Shown piece by piece: positions 35,118 to 47,568 of a stretch of 64,000 nt of DNA. The DNA is from Halictus rubicundus. Lineage: Eukaryota > Arthropoda > Insecta > Hymenoptera > Halictidae. The notes under the pieces were generated by a model, which searched no databases, was not told the origin of the DNA, and was given only the letters and a program-made list of their open reading frames with translations. Position 1 is the first letter of the stretch, and each line of letters starts with the position of its first letter. Position numbers and translations under genes: made by a program. The stretch is from positions 7,936,001-8,000,000 of the forward strand of contig NC_135157.1 of assembly GCF_050948215.1 (NCBI RefSeq), given 5' to 3'.

Positions 35118-37525
35118 TAGTCTATATTAGTTCCACTTCAAAATGCTGTTTTTCATGGAAATATGGGGCCGATATCTGCAACAAATTGAGTTTGTTATGT
35201 TACCAGTAGTATCGCTTAGCTGACCGGTCTTGAAATATGCGATTTGAATCGCATGTACGTGTCCAGTTGCTCGGAAAAAGAATCTTGAAGTATACGTTGG
35301 TTTCGTCAAATTCGAGGTCGAAATATCGCGTGACGGATCAATACCCGCGGAATGGAAATGGAAACGAAATACTTTCTAATTAACTCGACAGTCGTCAGGA
35401 TTTCAAATGTTCCTGGTAATAACAGGTTGAAACGTAAATGCCGGTTGCAAAGAATCGTGAATTTACATTAACTGAACAACGAGACTTATTACATCGGCGA
35501 GTACGTTTCATTCCGTGTACAATCGCCATTATTTGACTTTGTGACCGCAGATTTCGCGTTTGTAGGAACGTTCAATTTTTACCGTACTCTGTTCGTTCAT
35601 TCGATTACCATTTAAGTTTAAAACACTCCGACTGGCTGAGAAAAGAGACAGTATCGATGGACATACTGTCGTGCACTTTCTATTGCTCTGTGCAATCGCT
35701 AGCTCGCCGAGTTTTACATAAATAAAGCTCAGTTTTAAACCGAAAACAGTTCCCTGTTTTTTATTGGTATATTGACATGTTGGCTGTCGTACACAAATGA
35801 ATTTTTGGACAGATCGACTCTGTCAAAACTTGCATTATAAAATATAAGAAAATCGATGGAGTAATTAATATTGCAAATCATAACTGTCCAATTTCGCGAT
35901 ACTCGTGGCCGTCCTCGATTGCCTCGCGTTCGCAGAAACTCGAAGACAATAAGATTGCTCAATGCGACGGCTGCATTCCGACGTCATCGAATAATGCTTA
36001 TGATCAATTATGCATCTCCTGTTGCACGCGGTGACATATAATGCAGCGACACACCGGAATCCGCTTTCGAGAATCAACGGGGTCTGACTAACGCGAGATG
36101 ACATTCCCTGTGTTCGTCCAGGACAGTCATTTTTATTGCTCCTCCTTCTGTGCATTGTCGCGTGATGTGACAATGGGGACATAAACAGCTCGAGAAGAGT
36201 TCTTAGGGTGTTTTTTAGGACGCTGTTTAGGCCCTTAATTGACGAATATCATTTGGTCAACAGTTTTAGAGACTTTTTCCTTAAATCCATTTAAATCCTC
36301 TTACGCAGCAATTTTCTTTTATATTTTTGAACTCACCTGATGAAATCAACGACCTTCTTATAACCTTACAAAATAGTGAACAGTCAATTTAAATCATCTT
36401 AGTAAACTACTCCTCTAGTTAATTTTTAATCTCCTTCGTAAATAGTTAATCATTTAAAATCGTTTAAATAATTTAAAATCATTTAAAAGCATTTAAAACC
36501 ATTCAAACTAATAAAATAATTATAAAATAAAATTTCAAAATAATTATAAAATAGGAAATTCCACGTGAATTCATATTTTCATTATTTGATTCAAAGAAAC
36601 TGAAATTAACTGTAATTCTATTTCACTATCATTGTTATCTTATTATGCCATTATCTCAGAAAGTTATATGTACTTCAATTGCAGCTATCTTACAATTTAT
36701 TATTTCGTGAAACTTCAGTGCCGTACGTTCACTAAAAACATTTTAAAATTTGAAAGAATGGACACACACGTACTGGAAACAAATGGTTCACAAATGGGCG
36801 TAAAAGAAGCAGAATTAAACAACTGTTTGGATTGAACTGTAGAACTTCAAAGTCGTGTCACGGAAGATTGAAATCGCTGTTCCTGTGATTGAAGTCTTGA
36901 TCACCGGGGAATCATATTCCACATTGTCGATTCGTATTTGCCTGTACATTAATTCCGTGCTCGACCAGCAATTCTTTTCACGAGACAGTCTACGGACAGT
37001 AAATGTCACCGTGCAGTGCCTCATAATTTCATTCCTCCTCGCGATCCAGCGACAACGGCGTCGTCTTCGCTTGACAAATATTGAATGCCAGTTTTCCGAG
37101 AAGTCGCTCGAGACATTGTAATTCTGAAATTATGGTGCAGCATTCTTCCCGACACGCAATACATGTCGAGCGCGAGCATAGAGCGAATAAATCCTCGGCT
37201 CCCGTCCGGATTTCCTCGAATGCCCATATAACGCCACCTTTACGAGCTAGCGGAGGGATCAAATCGATATAAATTTCAGATTTCACTTGGTCAGTCACCG
37301 CGAACACTATACTATCCTCAGGAGAATGCGTTCAATTAAGATCACTGGCAAGACATTCTGAGAACAATCAATTTTCTCGTCCTTTTCTGGCAAACGGAAA
37401 AATAATGTACTAAACGGAAAAGATGAGTTAAAAGATTGTGAATAATCAATTTTTATATCATCCTGAAATCGAGAATTTCATGTTCGTTCGTTTCATAACT
37501 GTTCAATCTAGTTATAGCTAGGAAA
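35118..37525. other. Intergenic DNA, no gene recognised
   Basis: At 36448-36510 an AT-rich patch repeats ATTTAAAATC-like units. Small frames elsewhere show no domain. Confidence 0.5.
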
Positions 37526-37652
37526 CTATTATCCGAACACACTCGTGTTCCATCGATTAGTTCGGATAATCGAGGTTCTGCTCTACCGTGGATTAAACAA
37601 GTATGTATGAAGCAAATTGTGTCGTGTTTGGTATCATGTTAATCAGAAGAAC
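37526..37652. repeat. Partial pogo-associated composite repeat
   Basis: TTATCCGAAC at 37529 and TTCGGATAATCGAGGTTCTG at 37561 are facing pogo-like ends about 20 bases apart. The right outer arm follows (CCGTGGATTAAACAAG, then TTGTGTCGTGTTTGGTATC), as at 57307-57371 and 63933-64000. Confidence 0.7.
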
Positions 37653-38790
37653 GTCGAGAATAAGTTAGTGCAAGTTTCATAACAAAATAATTAGAAACGA
37701 ACCCGGTTTCTCGAAAAATTTCCAAAGTGAGTTTGAGGGTTCATTCTTTTTATTCGTGATTTAAGTTATAAAATCATATTTCCCTTATTTAATATTTTAT
37801 CGCATTCCTGATAATGTTAACTATAAGATTTTGCGTTATCATGTAAATTATGTGCCCGTTCATGAAATATATCCCAAAGAGGAGAAAACACTTGGGTTTC
37901 AATAAAAAATCGAAGCTTGTTAGCCGGACGAACGATGTCGTCGAGTGTGTAAGACATTTTTTCGAGAATATATTCTCAGCGTGATGCTCGTGGACAGTGT
38001 TTAGTGACGGTCGCGATACTTAGTTACGAGCCTCTTAAATTTTCTCGCGTGAGTCCGTTCCCTGAGTTACGAGGGAAACGATCGAAGCGTATCAAGACAC
38101 CGGGGTCGCCGAACGATCGACACGATCCGCGGGGCCCCCGATCATTCCAGTTCGTTAAGACACGACGGAGTACCTGAAATAATTATTAGCCTGTCACCTG
38201 GGACACGGGCATCCGCGACAAACCGAGGTGTAACGGTCCGCGACGATGGAAGCCCGCGCCGGAGTTTTCCAATCGTTTTCGCAGAAAATGACGAAACGTG
38301 GAACAGGATTTATCTTCCGACGCGAGGATCGACGAGATTTCCGCGTCTATACGCGCGCGTGTCCCTTTAACCATTAGTTCTGTCGTGACCAGGAAACGCG
38401 ATTAAATTCAAACGATTTTTATCGACGTTCCGGCCGATTAATTTCCTGCTGGACCCTTGGGAACATCGTTTCGATCGGAGAAAATCCGGTTGGTACAGGT
38501 ATCTCGACGGGGAAGAGTTCGCGGGACTGGTTTTTGATAGTAATTGTAGGCCTGATCGAACATTATTAGCTTCGCGGACCGAGGATGTGTAAACTTCGGG
38601 GAGAACGAATTATACGCTAATTCTAATCTCGCGATTATCGCAGTCGATCGCGTTGATATCCTCGAAGATCCTCGGGATAAGCTAATGCTGACAAGACTAG
38701 AATTTCCAGCATGCCAGTTACGAATAAGTTGTCTCTAATTGTTATTTATTCGCAAAAGTTGTTTTATTGACGCAACGATTAGAAAATGTG
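37653..38790. other. Intergenic DNA, no gene recognised
   Basis: Mixed composition with a GC-richer segment at about 37980-38400. No repeat or exon was recognised. Confidence 0.5.
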
Positions 38791-38833
38791 TACAGTAGAA
38801 CCTCATGCGTGCAACGAGCGAGGTTCTACTGTA
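38791..38833. mobile_element. Minimal pogo-like element: two ends with 15 bases between
   Basis: TA, CAGTAGAACCTC, 15 bases, GAGGTTCTACTG, TA. The 39-bp unit (38793-38831) is hardly more than its own two 12-base termini, flanked by TA on both sides. It is either an extreme internal deletion or a footprint. Confidence 0.85.
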
Positions 38834-38976
38834 GTACAATTCGAGGTACCAATGTGTTTCACATAAACTGAATACATCCTTTCCAGCTGCTTCTATGATC
38901 CAAATACTGTTACCAACGTTCCATTCTCCAATATTTCTGTTCTAAATTCGTTCTTTTCTTACCTATTTGTTATCAG

Positions 38977-39602
38977 TAGACTGCGAATCTTTATGCAATA
39001 TGTAAATTTTCTGTATAAATTGCAAGGGACAGGATCAATATAAACATTTCTCTCTTTGTTCAATAATTTTAACGCGTTCGTAATAGTATATCCACACTCC
39101 TGAACTGTTTTAACATTTCTACTGCTTCAAGTTTATTTTTAATTATTTATTTTTAAATTATTTTATTATTATTATCAAATTAACGCGAATGAATATCAAT
39201 TTCATTATGATTTGGATCAAGAACACGATGGTTCACAAAGCAGACGATACCAAATATCAAATGTGCACAAACATTGCAAAGTTGTGTGATCCAGCAGACT
39301 TTGCTCATGAATGTGATGAAGAATCTGAGGAGAATGATTTGGATCAAGAACATGATGGTTCACAATGCAGAATATCAATTCATTGATACTGAAATTAATT
39401 AGATTACAGTGTAACGCGAGAACTTGATTATCAAGTAACTAACAATTGTTATTAACAGACTTTATTAACAGAATTTAAAATAGTTTTAATGTATTTTCAA
39501 CTTGTTAAGGTTATTAAAGGAAGAAAGAACCTCTTACTTGGCTCCTGCGTCTTTAAAATCGACGCGCAAAATTTGTATTTTGCATAAACATCCGCGGTCT
39601 AG
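38977..39602. mobile_element. Family A element expanded by internal sequence (626 bp)
   Basis: Left end TAGACTGCGAATCTTTATGC; right end TTTTGCATAAACATCCGCGG followed by TCTA. The interior close to the right end (TTATTAAAGGAAGAAAG, TTGGCTCCTGCG) matches other copies. The middle (about 39060-39500) is extra and includes a 126-bp direct repeat. Confidence 0.65.
39207..39370. repeat. Direct repeat with 126-bp offset
   Basis: ATGATTTGGATCAAGAACAC at 39207 and ATGATTTGGATCAAGAACAT at 39333 begin about 38 matching bases. The second copy reads as DLDQEHDGSQ in one frame, and the first copy would read the same in its own frame. A small acidic frame (39189-39386) covers it but has no known domain. Confidence 0.75.
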
Positions 39603-42600
39603 TTATTAACTTTGATCGCGTCTATGAAGTAAACGATGCCTGTCTGAAACGCATTCACGTGGCAGTAAACGTGTTAAGTTCAAGTTACAATTTGATCCTA
39701 AATACATGAAGGTCGCAGACTGCTTATTAGTTGCAAGTTAATGTTAGTAATTTTGCGAAAACACGGTTTCCGATGATGAATAAAGAACACGGTAACGGTA
39801 ACGTCAGCGCGGATCCAGTCGCATCTTTATGTCCGATCCTGCGCCATCCTGTCAGAATGGCAGCGACACATCTGCCGGATGATCGTCGCGACAGGATCCC
39901 CGATCTGTAATTAGCAGTCGGCGATGGGAAATGACGCGACTTCCGTTCGCAACGATTCGCAGCGTTCGCGGCACAAAGCCTAGATCCCCCTCGATTCCGC
40001 CTTTCACTTCTTACGTACGCGCGTATTCTGGCGATCCGCCTCCGGATTCACGATCGATGAGACGTTGATCCTAACCCGCTCGCCATCGCTATTGTCCGCG
40101 AGCACGCCAGACCAGACGAATACAGGGTGTCTGTCAAGTCCCTATCGCATTATACCGCGTACCCCTATTCTCGTGCATCAACCGATTACCCTTTATTCCG
40201 AACGTCGCTACATTTCGAAACCTGTGTCAGATTTGGCAACAGCGAACGTTCAGAATCGAAGAATTTCAACAATTTTCCACACTGGGTTTACCGGGCACTG
40301 AAGGTGATTTATATTATTTAAAAAAGAAAATAACAAAACTTCATTTCACCACAAAGTAATAAATTTGTTGAATAATTCCTCGTGATCGCATGTTTACAAT
40401 CTCATCTTTACGGGTCCCGAAATATAAATGTGTAAAATTACAAAAATTTGAGCTCCAGCTTCTACGGACTTCGAATCCTCGGAACACCGCCGGCAGCGTC
40501 GACGTAGGATCGATGATCGGCTAACGAGCGTGAATAGAAATTTTTTCGGAAGATCCATTCCATTCGGAATAACATCTGGAGGCTCGCGATAAGGTACCGG
40601 TCCGAAAATCGGAAAACACCGTTGGTAGACGGTGGAAAACTTTTGAAACCGGTTACCGGGCGTTGCAGAGCGCTCTGGTCGACGGGTGCACTGATAGCAG
40701 AAGAAGGAGGACAGGGATGGAAAAGGAAGAGAGGAGGCGAAGGCAGGGGCGTGCAGCGCTGCTAGCATTTCAGAACGGATGTGGAAGGGATGTGGACTCT
40801 GTGGAAATTGTGCTGGGGTAGGAAAACGGAGGGAGGGGAGGGGGAGGTTGGAAACTGACCCGAGGGATCGCCGGGGGCGCAGACGAGCTCTGCAGTTGCC
40901 GTAATTAGAACCGAGCGCCCCGGGCGCTTAGCCGACGGCTGACGAGTCTCCTGCGGACCGAAATTATTCATGAAGCCCCGCCACCCACGGCGAAATTTTC
41001 CCGTAAATATTTTGCCTTGTCCGAGATATCGGGACAACGATACGTACGCCCCCGCACACCCGTGTACCCGGTACAGACGCTACCGATCTATCGATCGCGC
41101 TCGATCTCTTCGAAATCTTCCTTTAACGGCTGCCACCGTGACAACTTATATTAAGGGAGATTTCTGGTTTCTCTCGAAAATACTTTCTCGAAATTTTATG
41201 CTTCAGTTCAGTGAAACGACAAAGTTATGACGATTCGGAGTACCGATGGCAGTAAAAAACTTTAGACACGTTTTTCTCGAAACGTACATTTTCAACTGAC
41301 GTAGATGAAATCTCGAAAACTACGTGGCCGATTGCTCTGAAATTTTGACAAGATACTCCGCGTACTACTGGCTCTCACTGACAGCGAAATTATATTTTTA
41401 CGTTGAATTTATCATACTTTTCTTTTATTAAAAAATCGCCGATAGAAGAATGAAATTTCGGTATGTGCAATTTAAGCATTCGCCAGTTCGCCAATTTTCA
41501 AGATAATTATACTTCTTCGTGATATATTTATTTTGGTGGAGACGATAACGATGAATAAACGGATAAGAATCATCTCGATTTTTTTTTAATCTACCCTCAG
41601 ATTTTTAATCATCTGTGTCTGCAGGATACGATTTTTAAATATTTATTTATTGCGGGAAAGATAGAACCAAGAAACAGGTAATTAAAACTGTTCTGTGTGA
41701 CGAAAGAGTGGCTAAATCAATTACAAAAATGGATTTCTGAATATTGTTTTTGTAGCGTTTATATCTTACTTTCACAGATCGAATCTATTTACATACCGAT
41801 CAGTTCAGGATACGGTCAGTTAATTATAAAACGAATAATGATGTAACTTGTAATATAGATAGAGAAAAATTCGCGGAATATTAAACGACGCAGCGAGCAA
41901 TCTATTATAGCATCTCGTCACTGACCGATATAATTGGACGAAAAAAAAACAGAATCCTTGGATTGGAAATAACAGTTCCTCGTGTCTGTAACGAGGAGTA
42001 TCAACTATCAGTTCAAGAACCGTAATTTTGCTGTTGGTTGCGCGGATAATTAACGTAACAGAACATTTTAATTATCGATTCCGCAACAATTCGACAATTA
42101 AAATAAATGTAATTGAAACGTCCGCCATTCGCCTCGTGTACCGTTGTATAAAATTTGAAGCTGATGGTATAATTTAATTATTTCGTGCAATTACAGTCCA
42201 ATTTGATGAATAATTAAATAATGTACGTGTCATTTAATCACCTTGATCCACCTCCAGCTACACGACCTTACTTTGTAATGCATGTGCAGTTGCAATATCA
42301 ATTAAATTGCATTCGTATATTCACGGTGCGCGCGTGCGCATTCTGATCGGAGCGTGCCAAATTGGCAAATTGGCAATAACCAGTAAAACGACATTCTGCA
42401 TACTTTATGGAGCAATTTGCAGGTTTTTAATGACGAAGGATATTTCATTACAATAATTAAACTAGAAGTCGAAAAAAAAGGTATTTACTATTTCAAGAAT
42501 TTTAATAGATCGGAAATAATATGACCAAAATTTCTAGAATTTTCTGATATTTGAACTATTTCGAAATTCAAATTCACAGTGAAATCCACAGTCTAATAAT

Positions 42601-43129
42601 AATTGATAAATTATAAAAAAATCGGGATCAACGATTATCTATAGATTACAGATTAAACCAAGGTGGCTCCAAACATATCTTTATAACAATTTAAACGAAC
42701 CGTTAAGATTATTTTAGAGTAAATTAGTTAGAATTGGTGGATAATCTGTCAGGTGAAATGCAGCACCTGCCGCTGCTGCAGGAAGCCACTCACTATCAGA
42801 TTGAGATAAAATCAACTGTAGTTACACTAAAAATCACTTTTAGAGCTATTAACTTTTTGCACAGCTGATAGCTTCGCCAAATACAATCTTTACATTTATT
42901 ACTTTCTTTCAACAAGGCATGCGGCACCTGATTCTAGGTACATATGTAGAAGAACTTGGCCGCCATATTGGAAATCGTAGATACGTACACTTAGTACGTC
43001 ATTATGAAATTTTTATGTACTCATCAATTAAATTCTTATTGTACTATTGCACTTGTACAGTTCGGACTACATTCTATATTTAGATGAATATAATTTTTTT
43101 ATAACTTAATATTTTCATTTAATTATTGG
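39603..43129. other. Intergenic DNA, no gene recognised
   Basis: GC-richer at 39800-41100, then strongly AT-rich to 43100. A possible hairpin-family end (TA then CAGGGTGTCTGTCAAG) lies at about 40125. A short word, GCCGCCATATTGGAAATC (about 42959), recurs at 48692. No exon is supported. Confidence 0.5.
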
Positions 43130-43317
43130 TTAACACTAGGTTCACGCCAAAATGACGTGCTCTAATATTTTTAATTTACGATTATTGTAAAAATTCATCC
43201 ATGAGGAATTATTCAATATAATTGTTAAAAAATGGAAGTTTGGATAAACAGACTCTTGCTATTTTTATAAAGCAATGTAAAATAGTCAATTTTAGTGGTC
43301 CGTAAACCTAGTCTTAA
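43130..43317. mobile_element. piggyBac-type short element (180 bp)
   Basis: TTAA at 43130-43133 and 43314-43317. The ends are CACTAGGTTCACGCCA on the left and, inverted, GACTAGGTTTACGGACC on the right. No coding sequence. It lies 58 bases from the next TTAA element. Confidence 0.85.
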
Positions 43318-43375
43318 CACTTTATGGAGCGTATCGACAGGCTTTTCAATAATTGTGGTGTACCAAACCGAAGGT

Positions 43376-43623
43376 TTAACCCTTAGCACTCGAATGGCGA
43401 CTGTAAGGCGCCACTAAAAATTCCTGTATCATTATTAAAAATATTTTTTACATTATTAAATTTCTTTGTATTTAATAAATTACTAAACTTTTCAATACTG
43501 TACGAGTAAATTGTACCATTTTCGTATGTATAGCAAGAAAAAATATATGTAGAAGTGAAATATTCTAGGTCGGAAGAAATGCTTCGTTTTAGAGTTAAAA
43601 TAGCTTCGAGTGCAAAGGGTTAA
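43376..43623. mobile_element. piggyBac-type 240-bp element, copy 1
   Basis: TTAA at 43376-43379 and 43620-43623 flanks 240 bp. The ends are CCCTTAGCACTCGAA and, inverted, CCCTTTGCACTCGAA. Near the left end is the palindrome-like GGCGACTGTAAGGCGCC. It aligns without length change to 57049-57288. No coding sequence. Confidence 0.93.
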
Positions 43624-46466
43624 AATCTATTACACAATAATCCGAAACAAAATTATTAGATCACGATTATTCAGGATGAGTTGTTGGCAAGATTGAAGTT
43701 TCTGTTGCTATTAAAGAATCCATTAAAAAACGACCATGGACTTCCATAAATTATCGCCAGTAGGTAATTGTGATAAGTGCCGTTACTCCCGTGCGTTTCG
43801 AAGCCAGCGTTTTCCTGCACCGCGGGAAGGGTCCGCGTGGTCCGAATGAAAATCTCGGGGAACAAAAGCGGCTCGGATCGGCCGGGGAAAACGCGCGCAC
43901 CTGGTCAGGCATCGTTCGAACACGCGTGTGTCGCAACGGACGTGGCGTTGCGCCCCATGAAATTCCTATCTCGGCCGGCGTGTATGAACGCGCCACGTCT
44001 CGGTCAGAGTTTCCGTCTCGGAGGGTAAGTAGGTGAGAGTAAGTGGGAATGGGCAAGGATGAAATGGAGCAAGACATGCATTGGTGCGTGTCGGGAGTGC
44101 CTCCTCGGCTCTCCGTGAGCCCGTTCTGGCCAGGCTGTGTGTTACGTGGGCCGCTACGTACCTGAATACCTGGTTGCCATCGACCGGCCTAAGTAACGAC
44201 GCGTGCAACAGCTTGCAGGTTCGTGTGTATCTACTGGGTGATCCGCTAATCCGTTGACCGCTCCTCCTCTTCGTTATCCTCTCACGGAGCCCTTAAAACC
44301 GTGGATCTCTTTTTACGCGGCACGTTCACACAAATATTTCGTGCGCGAGTCTCTGACGCCTATTGTTTGCTTTCGCACGATCGTTCGACTTTCATGCAGT
44401 CTTTGAACTCTTGATACTCCGACTACTTTTCAGTGCCATCGGCAAACTTAACTGTTAACAAATCAATTTTCAATTGCACCCATCTGTCACAGGTGATAAT
44501 GCCGATGTGACCCATCTGTCACAAGTATAGATTGTCGGTAGCGTCCTTCGAGCCGGGTTTGCGTTCGTGGTTTTAGAATTCAAAGGCTTTGGCAGCAGAC
44601 TTTTAATCGCAAATATCAAGTTTCTATAACTTCTGTGGAACATTCGATCGTAACCCTGTAACAGTGTCTTGTGTCGCGTGACCGCAGTAACATTTACACT
44701 GATTTTCGTATCAGCACAGCAAGTAAAGACGAAATTTTGATAACTTCTTTTGAACATTTGGGTTCTGTGATCTTAAATTGTACACCTAAAAGAATTTTTC
44801 TTACGATCACAGAGTGGTGCTCCCGAGGAAACAGTATACTACTTCAAGGTTAAATTATATGCTTGAAGGAAATTTAGAAGATTTTTCCAGGATTTTCGGA
44901 AGCTCCGTGATCTGAGCAAACGATGCACCACTTAAGGTTTAATCATCACTCTTCGACGATTTCATAAGCGGCGCGCGGGCATCCGTTCCAGCAACAGCGC
45001 GGTTAGAAATCACCCCCTTCAGGGTTGTGGCATGATTACTGGTATATCCTGTATACCCTGTATACAACCGATTCGTCGCGACGTATCGCCACCAGGCACA
45101 ACAACAGGGGCGTAGAGAGAGATTTACACCGCGTCTCGAAACGCGGAGCGCGAAAGAGAGAAATCTCTTGCGGTGGTTAAACGGTCGAAACATCGGTGAA
45201 AAATCGAACGACAGGGAATTTATTTCGACGATAAAAGCGAACGTTACGGTCTGGACGCGCGCGACAAGCGTTTAGGAGCACGCTCTTTTGTGAGCCGACC
45301 GAGGCACACGCGAGAAACTCGCTCCTCCTCGACAGAGTTATGCCCGATTCGAGCGATAAAGTTCATTGCGGGGGTTGGCATGCGTCGAGGAATGCGTTTT
45401 CCTCGTAGGATCGTGTTCAATCGGTTCAGCTTGCCTCGGCTTCTTCGGGGCTCCACGGCCCTGACGAGACGGTACAATTGCGTGATAATTAGCGCAGTTT
45501 ATTGGTCGAACAACGTGTTCACGGTGCTGGAACGCGGGGGTTCGTTCGCTTATGGGATCGGCGGAAAACTGGCAATGAAGATCTCCCAAGCAATCGCAGA
45601 TCGATTCCAAACGAGAAAGTTTCTATCAACCTTTCTGGAATGCTGGCCAGTTGTGGTCGAGTTGTTTTTGGTTGTTGTTTTATGATATTGACTCGGGGAA
45701 TTGGGAGGAGTGGCACAGTTTGCTTGTGAAGTAGTTGTCTTTTGTGGAGGGCGATTGGTGCAGCTATGCGTGCTAGCCATTGACACAGCTGAACATTGAT
45801 TGTTAACGTAGGAATTGTGGCTGATCTGCTTAGTGTTGTACAGTGACGGATAACTGATTTGGGAAACGAGAGAAGCACGTTTTCAACGATTTTATGACAA
45901 AGTCCGTACAAAAATTTAGTTATCATTTTCTCTCTGATATTTTTTAATATAATTCTTCGAAATCTGCGTCGATAGTTCGATTAGACCCGATGCAAGTAGC
46001 TAATCATTTTAGGTGACTGTTACGAAATGACATGGGTGAAAATGGATCCCTTCCAAGTGTTAAAATCTGGTAAATACCGCTACTGTAATTTGATTATCTA
46101 ACGGATATTTATACTGTTTATACTACTGTCGATCGTATTAAAAAATCTACTAAATTTTTAATGTGATTTCAATAAGTCAAATTGAAAGTAATTTTCTAGT
46201 CTAACAACTTTGGACATAATTTAAATAATATATTGCGAATGGCGAACGCAAGACTACCATAGTCATTTGAAGATTGTAGCTCCCTGTGCAACAACGATTT
46301 CTTTTTAGTTCTATGTTGTTGAAAACCTCAAAATAATTCGTCAAATTAATTACTTCAAGTTATTATTTTATTCCAAAGAAAATTTGCGTACAGAAAAAAA
46401 AACAGACTCTCACATATATGTACTTCTTAGAAAAATGAAGGTATAATTCATCAATCCAGAAATACT
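43624..46466. other. Intergenic DNA, no gene recognised
   Basis: GC-rich at 43780-44230 and 44940-45660, with overlapping frames up to 135 residues on both strands and no recognisable domain. The sequence CACCCATCTGTCACA is repeated at about 44478 and 44510. Confidence 0.5.
44619..44762. repeat. Diverged direct duplication, 114-bp offset
   Basis: AAGTTTCTATAACTTCTGTG (44620) and AAATTTTGATAACTTCTTTT (44734) begin matching segments of about 30 bases that continue GGAACATT and GAACATTT. On the minus strand both read as related peptides in one small frame. Confidence 0.55.
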
Positions 46467-46534
46467 AATGATCATCTAAATCAAATGATCATCTAAATCA
46501 AATGATCATCTAAATCCAATGATCATCTAAAACC
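46467..46534. repeat. Tandem repeat, 4 units of 17 bp
   Basis: Unit AATGATCATCTAAATCA, with starts at 46467, 46484, 46501 and 46518. Each unit contains the palindrome TGATCA. Confidence 0.95.
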
Positions 46535-47269
46535 AATTCTTTTCCCCCTCGTCATACACTGATCGCTCAAGCACTTCCAACCAGGAAATTGATGTCAGTA
46601 ATAACTCGATCGTCGAAGGAATGACTCGATCGAACAAATAACGACATAGTACGTTCAGTATGTCGACGGATAAGGTTTCTTCGACACCGTTGCGTCGGGT
46701 CCTATGATTTCCATCGCGGCCGGTTTCTGTGCATGCGAAGGAGGTTGTGCCTGATCGATGAAAAATGAAGAAGACCGCAAGGAATTTATTCGCCAATAAA
46801 AGGGACATCCCGTAGGCGAGCTCGGACAGTTAGGATGCCGGATTTCGGGCAAAAATACGAGGCTCGTCGACAGGGATAAATTTTCACCGGGAGTGTTGCT
46901 GACCGTTTGATAAACTTGACGCGATTAAGGTTATCGGACGTCGTAGGTATACGCGCGTGCACGCGCGCGCGGGGGCGGATCGCGCGAATCTGATGAACGT
47001 GTAAAGCTGCCCTCGGATGGGACGCGACGCTCGTCGGGTAATCGACGATCTTATCGAAACGAAGCTAATGTCCGAGATACCGTTAGCCGGTTGGTCTTTA
47101 ATTGATAAGGACATCGAGATAAGGACGCGACCACTGGCACGCGAGATGCGACCGACGGGGATTAGAAAGTACTGTGATGCGAGGCTAATTCGCGGCACGA
47201 TTTTAATTATAATAATTTAAAAGCAATTGGATTGCTCGAAGACTCGAAGCTTGCCCACACAAGATAATT
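46535..47269. other. Intergenic DNA with a Z-DNA-prone tract
   Basis: An alternating purine-pyrimidine stretch (CGCGCGTGCACGCGCGCGCG) lies at about 46952-46971. No exon was recognised. Confidence 0.5.
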
Positions 47270-47568
47270 ATCTGGGTTGTTGATGCACGCCGGGCTCTAA
47301 TTTTCCGGTAGTCGCGGAAACATTATTTATATTTTTGCGTTTACTTAAATTGTTGGCTACTCGCGCTAGGTCCAGTAAGAGGATCAGCATTAGTCGCGAA
47401 GAAATAGATTAGAAAAAGTAATCTGGGTTGTTGATCTACGCTATCCGAGTTCTAATTTTCCGGTCACCGCGGAAACATTAAATCGTTTAATTATATTATT
47501 TATTGTTTAATTAAAAAATTGAACTAGATTATTGGATGTTTGCGCTAAGTCCAGTAAGAAGATCAAGA
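47270..47568. repeat. Tandem duplication of about 150 bp, diverged
   Basis: ATCTGGGTTGTTGAT begins at 47270 and again at 47421. Both copies continue with TCTAATTTTCCGGT, CGCGGAAACATTA and GCGCTAxGTCCAGTAAGA. The conserved blocks are separated by diverged AT-rich spacers, suggesting an old duplication with unequal constraint. Confidence 0.85.

Noticed and set aside
45290..45926. Overlapping frames of 131 (plus) and 135 (minus) residues
   Set aside because: Opposite-strand overlap in moderately GC-rich DNA, no motif, and no start or splice context beyond chance.
46467..46534. Regular short repeats considered as a CRISPR-like array
   Set aside because: The 17-bp units abut without spacers, and the genome is eukaryotic.
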